A stretch of 64,000 bases of DNA. It comes from an uncultured Eubacteriales bacterium (GTDB taxonomy: Bacteria > Bacillota > Clostridia > Christensenellales > Borkfalkiaceae). Both the position numbers and the translations under genes were made by a program. Numbering within the stretch: the first letter of the stretch is position 1; every line of letters begins with the position of its first letter. Below the pieces are notes generated by a model. The model made no database searches. It saw only the letters and a list, made by a program, of their open reading frames with translations, and had not been told where the DNA came from. The stretch is from the NCBI GenBank assembly GCA_949747905.1, contig CATKEF010000040.1, positions 1 through 64,000 on the forward strand, in the 5' to 3' direction. Of the stretch, positions 62,261 through 64,000 are shown in pieces.

Positions 62261-63652
62261 ATGTTTGACGGAAATTCTGCGCTCGGCTTTTGCATGGTGC
62301 TTGCATTTATTTTATTTTCCACAAAACTTCTGGGACTTTTGTTCAGGCATATAGGTTTGCCGCAGGTTCTGGGTTATATAATAGCGGGTATATTTATAGG
62401 TCCCGCCGTTTTCGGCGATTTACTCGGGTTTTCGCTTATTGGATTTTCGGGAGAAGGATACGCAGCATTGCTTTGCCTGCCCGCAAAAGACAACGCGCTC
62501 GATATTTTTTCAAAAATCGGAGTGCTGCTCATAATGTTCTCTACGGGCCTGGAAACCAACCTCAAAGAACTCAAAAACACCGGATTAGTGGCGGTGCTTG
62601 TTGCGCTTCTCGGAGTGGTCGTACCGCTTCTCCTCGGTTTTTTGATTTCTTTGCCTTTCGGAAACATCGGTCTGGGTTACGAGAGCGCAGAGGGAATTTA
62701 CCGCAGTATTTTCATAGGCACCATATTAACCGCAACGAGCGTCGCCATTACCGTTTCTGTTCTCAAAGAACTCGGAAAAATAAACACGAAACTCGGTACT
62801 ACCATAGTTTCGGCGGCGATTATAGACGACGTTATCGGCATCGTGCTTCTTTCGGTGGTTACGGGAGTCGCGAAATCGGGCGCGGTCGAGACGGATAATC
62901 CGTTTATCGCTTTCAAATCAACAATTTACGGTACGGTAATTATGATTGTATGCTTTTTCATCTTTGCCGTTGCCGCAGGGTTTCTGCTTTCCAAATGTTT
63001 TAAATGGCTTGATAAAAGATGGCCGACGACCCATAGAATTCCTATATTTTCCCTCGCCGTGTGTTTTGCTTACAGCTGGCTTGCGGAGGAAATTTTCGGC
63101 GTAGCCGATATAACGGGCGCTTTTCTTGCGGGAGTCGTACTTTCCACGGACCATCGTGCAAGCGTGTATACCGATACGAAAGTAGAGGTAAATACTTATA
63201 CGGTTTTCGCTCCAGTGTTCTTTGCGAATATAGGTATTTCGAGTATTTCTTTCGCAGGGCTTGACCCCAAAATACTTTTATTTGCTTTCCTTGCGGTGCT
63301 TATGGGACTGATAGGCAAAATTATCGGTTGCGGCGCTATTTTCAAAGCGTTTAAATACAGCTGGCGCGAAAGCGCCATAGGCGGCGTGGGAATGTTTGCG
63401 CGCGGAGAGGTTGCGCTCATCGTTACCGCGGCGGTTACGAATTCAGAGGTTCTCGGTGCATATGCGCTCGGCGGCGAGTTTATGATAATGACCGTGCTTC
63501 TGATACTTATATCGTCGGTTTTGACGCCTGTTTTGCTGAAAGTGCTTTACTCGAAAGAAAAAATCCCGCCGTCGGACGGCGGGGGAGAGCCTTTGAAAGA
63601 GAATGCGGCGGCAAACGGGGAATCCGTTAAAACGGAAGATATTGTAAGTTAA
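62261..63652 (+). CDS. CPA2-type cation:proton antiporter (Kef/Nha-like membrane domain, no TrkA-N/RCK domain)
   Basis: ~12 TM; 'VLGYIIAGIFIGPAVFG', 'LLIMFSTGLETNLKELK', 'AAIIDDVIGIVLL', 'GMFARGEVALIV'. Confidence 0.9.
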   Translation: MFDGNSALGFCMVLAFILFSTKLLGLLFRHIGLPQVLGYIIAGIFIGPAVFGDLLGFSLIGFSGEGYAALLCLPAKDNALDIFSKIGVLLIMFSTGLETNLKELKNTGLVAVLVALLGVVVPLLLGFLISLPFGNIGLGYESAEGIYRSIFIGTILTATSVAITVSVLKELGKINTKLGTTIVSAAIIDDVIGIVLLSVVTGVAKSGAVETDNPFIAFKSTIYGTVIMIVCFFIFAVAAGFLLSKCFKWLDKRWPTTHRIPIFSLAVCFAYSWLAEEIFGVADITGAFLAGVVLSTDHRASVYTDTKVEVNTYTVFAPVFFANIGISSISFAGLDPKILLFAFLAVLMGLIGKIIGCGAIFKAFKYSWRESAIGGVGMFARGEVALIVTAAVTNSEVLGAYALGGEFMIMTVLLILISSVLTPVLLKVLYSKEKIPPSDGGGEPLKENAAANGESVKTEDIVS

Positions 63653-63655
63653 AAT

Positions 63656-63687
63656 AAAAACGGTTGCGGAACACGCAACCGTTTTTT
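63656..63687. terminator. Bidirectional terminator
   Basis: AAAAACGGTTGCggaacacGCAACCGTTTTT. Confidence 0.8.
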
Positions 63688-63917
63688 TACCTTGAAAGCA
63701 GCCAGCTTTTGATGTCCTCTCTCGATATAGGCATTACGTTCTCGACGGGATATTTTGAATTTTTTCCGCCGAAAGTGTAAACAAAGTACTTGCCGTCGCC
63801 CGTAACGTATAAAGTCTCTTCGAAGCCGCCCGGGTCGCCGGGCACGCCGTAAGTAAATTTTTTGTCTATCGTGGATGAGGAAGTGTCGTAAACGACTCCG
63901 TCTATTTCAGCCCGCAT
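63687..63917 (-). CDS. Small uncharacterised protein (76 aa)
   Basis: 'MRAEIDGVVYDTSSSTIDKKFTYGVPGDPGGFEETLYVTGDGKYFVYTFGG'; preceded by RBS-like ggaggtgc on the minus strand. Confidence 0.65.
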   Translation of the reverse strand: MRAEIDGVVYDTSSSTIDKKFTYGVPGDPGGFEETLYVTGDGKYFVYTFGGKNSKYPVENVMPISREDIKSWLLSR

Positions 63918-64000
63918 TCTGCACCTCCAAACCGTTTTTAAAACGATATTACGATTTTAACACACGCATTTTTTCAAGTCAATTCAAAACCTTTTTTACC

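Overview
The window reads as chromosomal DNA from an uncultured-type Clostridia/Firmicutes-like bacterium; this lineage call is an inference from gene content (AddAB, NiaR, L27 with a cleavable-type leader, class III RNR). No tRNA, rRNA, CRISPR array, phage or transposase gene was recognised. The first ~22 kb is two tandem giant secreted/surface proteins (3941 and 3187 aa). They share an architecture: signal peptide, 2-3 copies of a DUF6273-like module, a Gly/Asn-rich beta-helix, and a very long array of MBG-like 'YDG/YNG' repeats. Only the first has a C-terminal TM anchor. Next come a canonical GH3 glycosidase, a membrane protein, a GT2, a ROK kinase and a hexuronate/KDG set (eda-VOC fusion, kdgK, uxaC). 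These are followed by a GH3 with apparently reversed domain order and TM helices at both ends, translationally coupled to a small membrane protein. The remainder contains an M28 peptidase lipoprotein, a membrane-tethered MerR regulator, addB-addA, rplU-rpmA without prp, a SecB-like chaperone, RNase E/G, nadB-nadC-niaR, nrdD-nrdG-dut and a CPA2 antiporter. The most interesting non-coding signals are: (i) a stand-alone ~330-nt structured RNA candidate on the minus strand at ~61753-62090 with its own promoter and terminator; (ii) two helically phased pairs of NrdR-like boxes, each tied to its own promoter, upstream of nrdD; (iii) a dispersed 'GTCATTCCGAGC...GAGGGAYCC...CTCAGGGTGACA' repeat family that abuts the stop codons of both giant genes and expands into local tandem arrays. 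All similarity calls are by eye; no database search was run.
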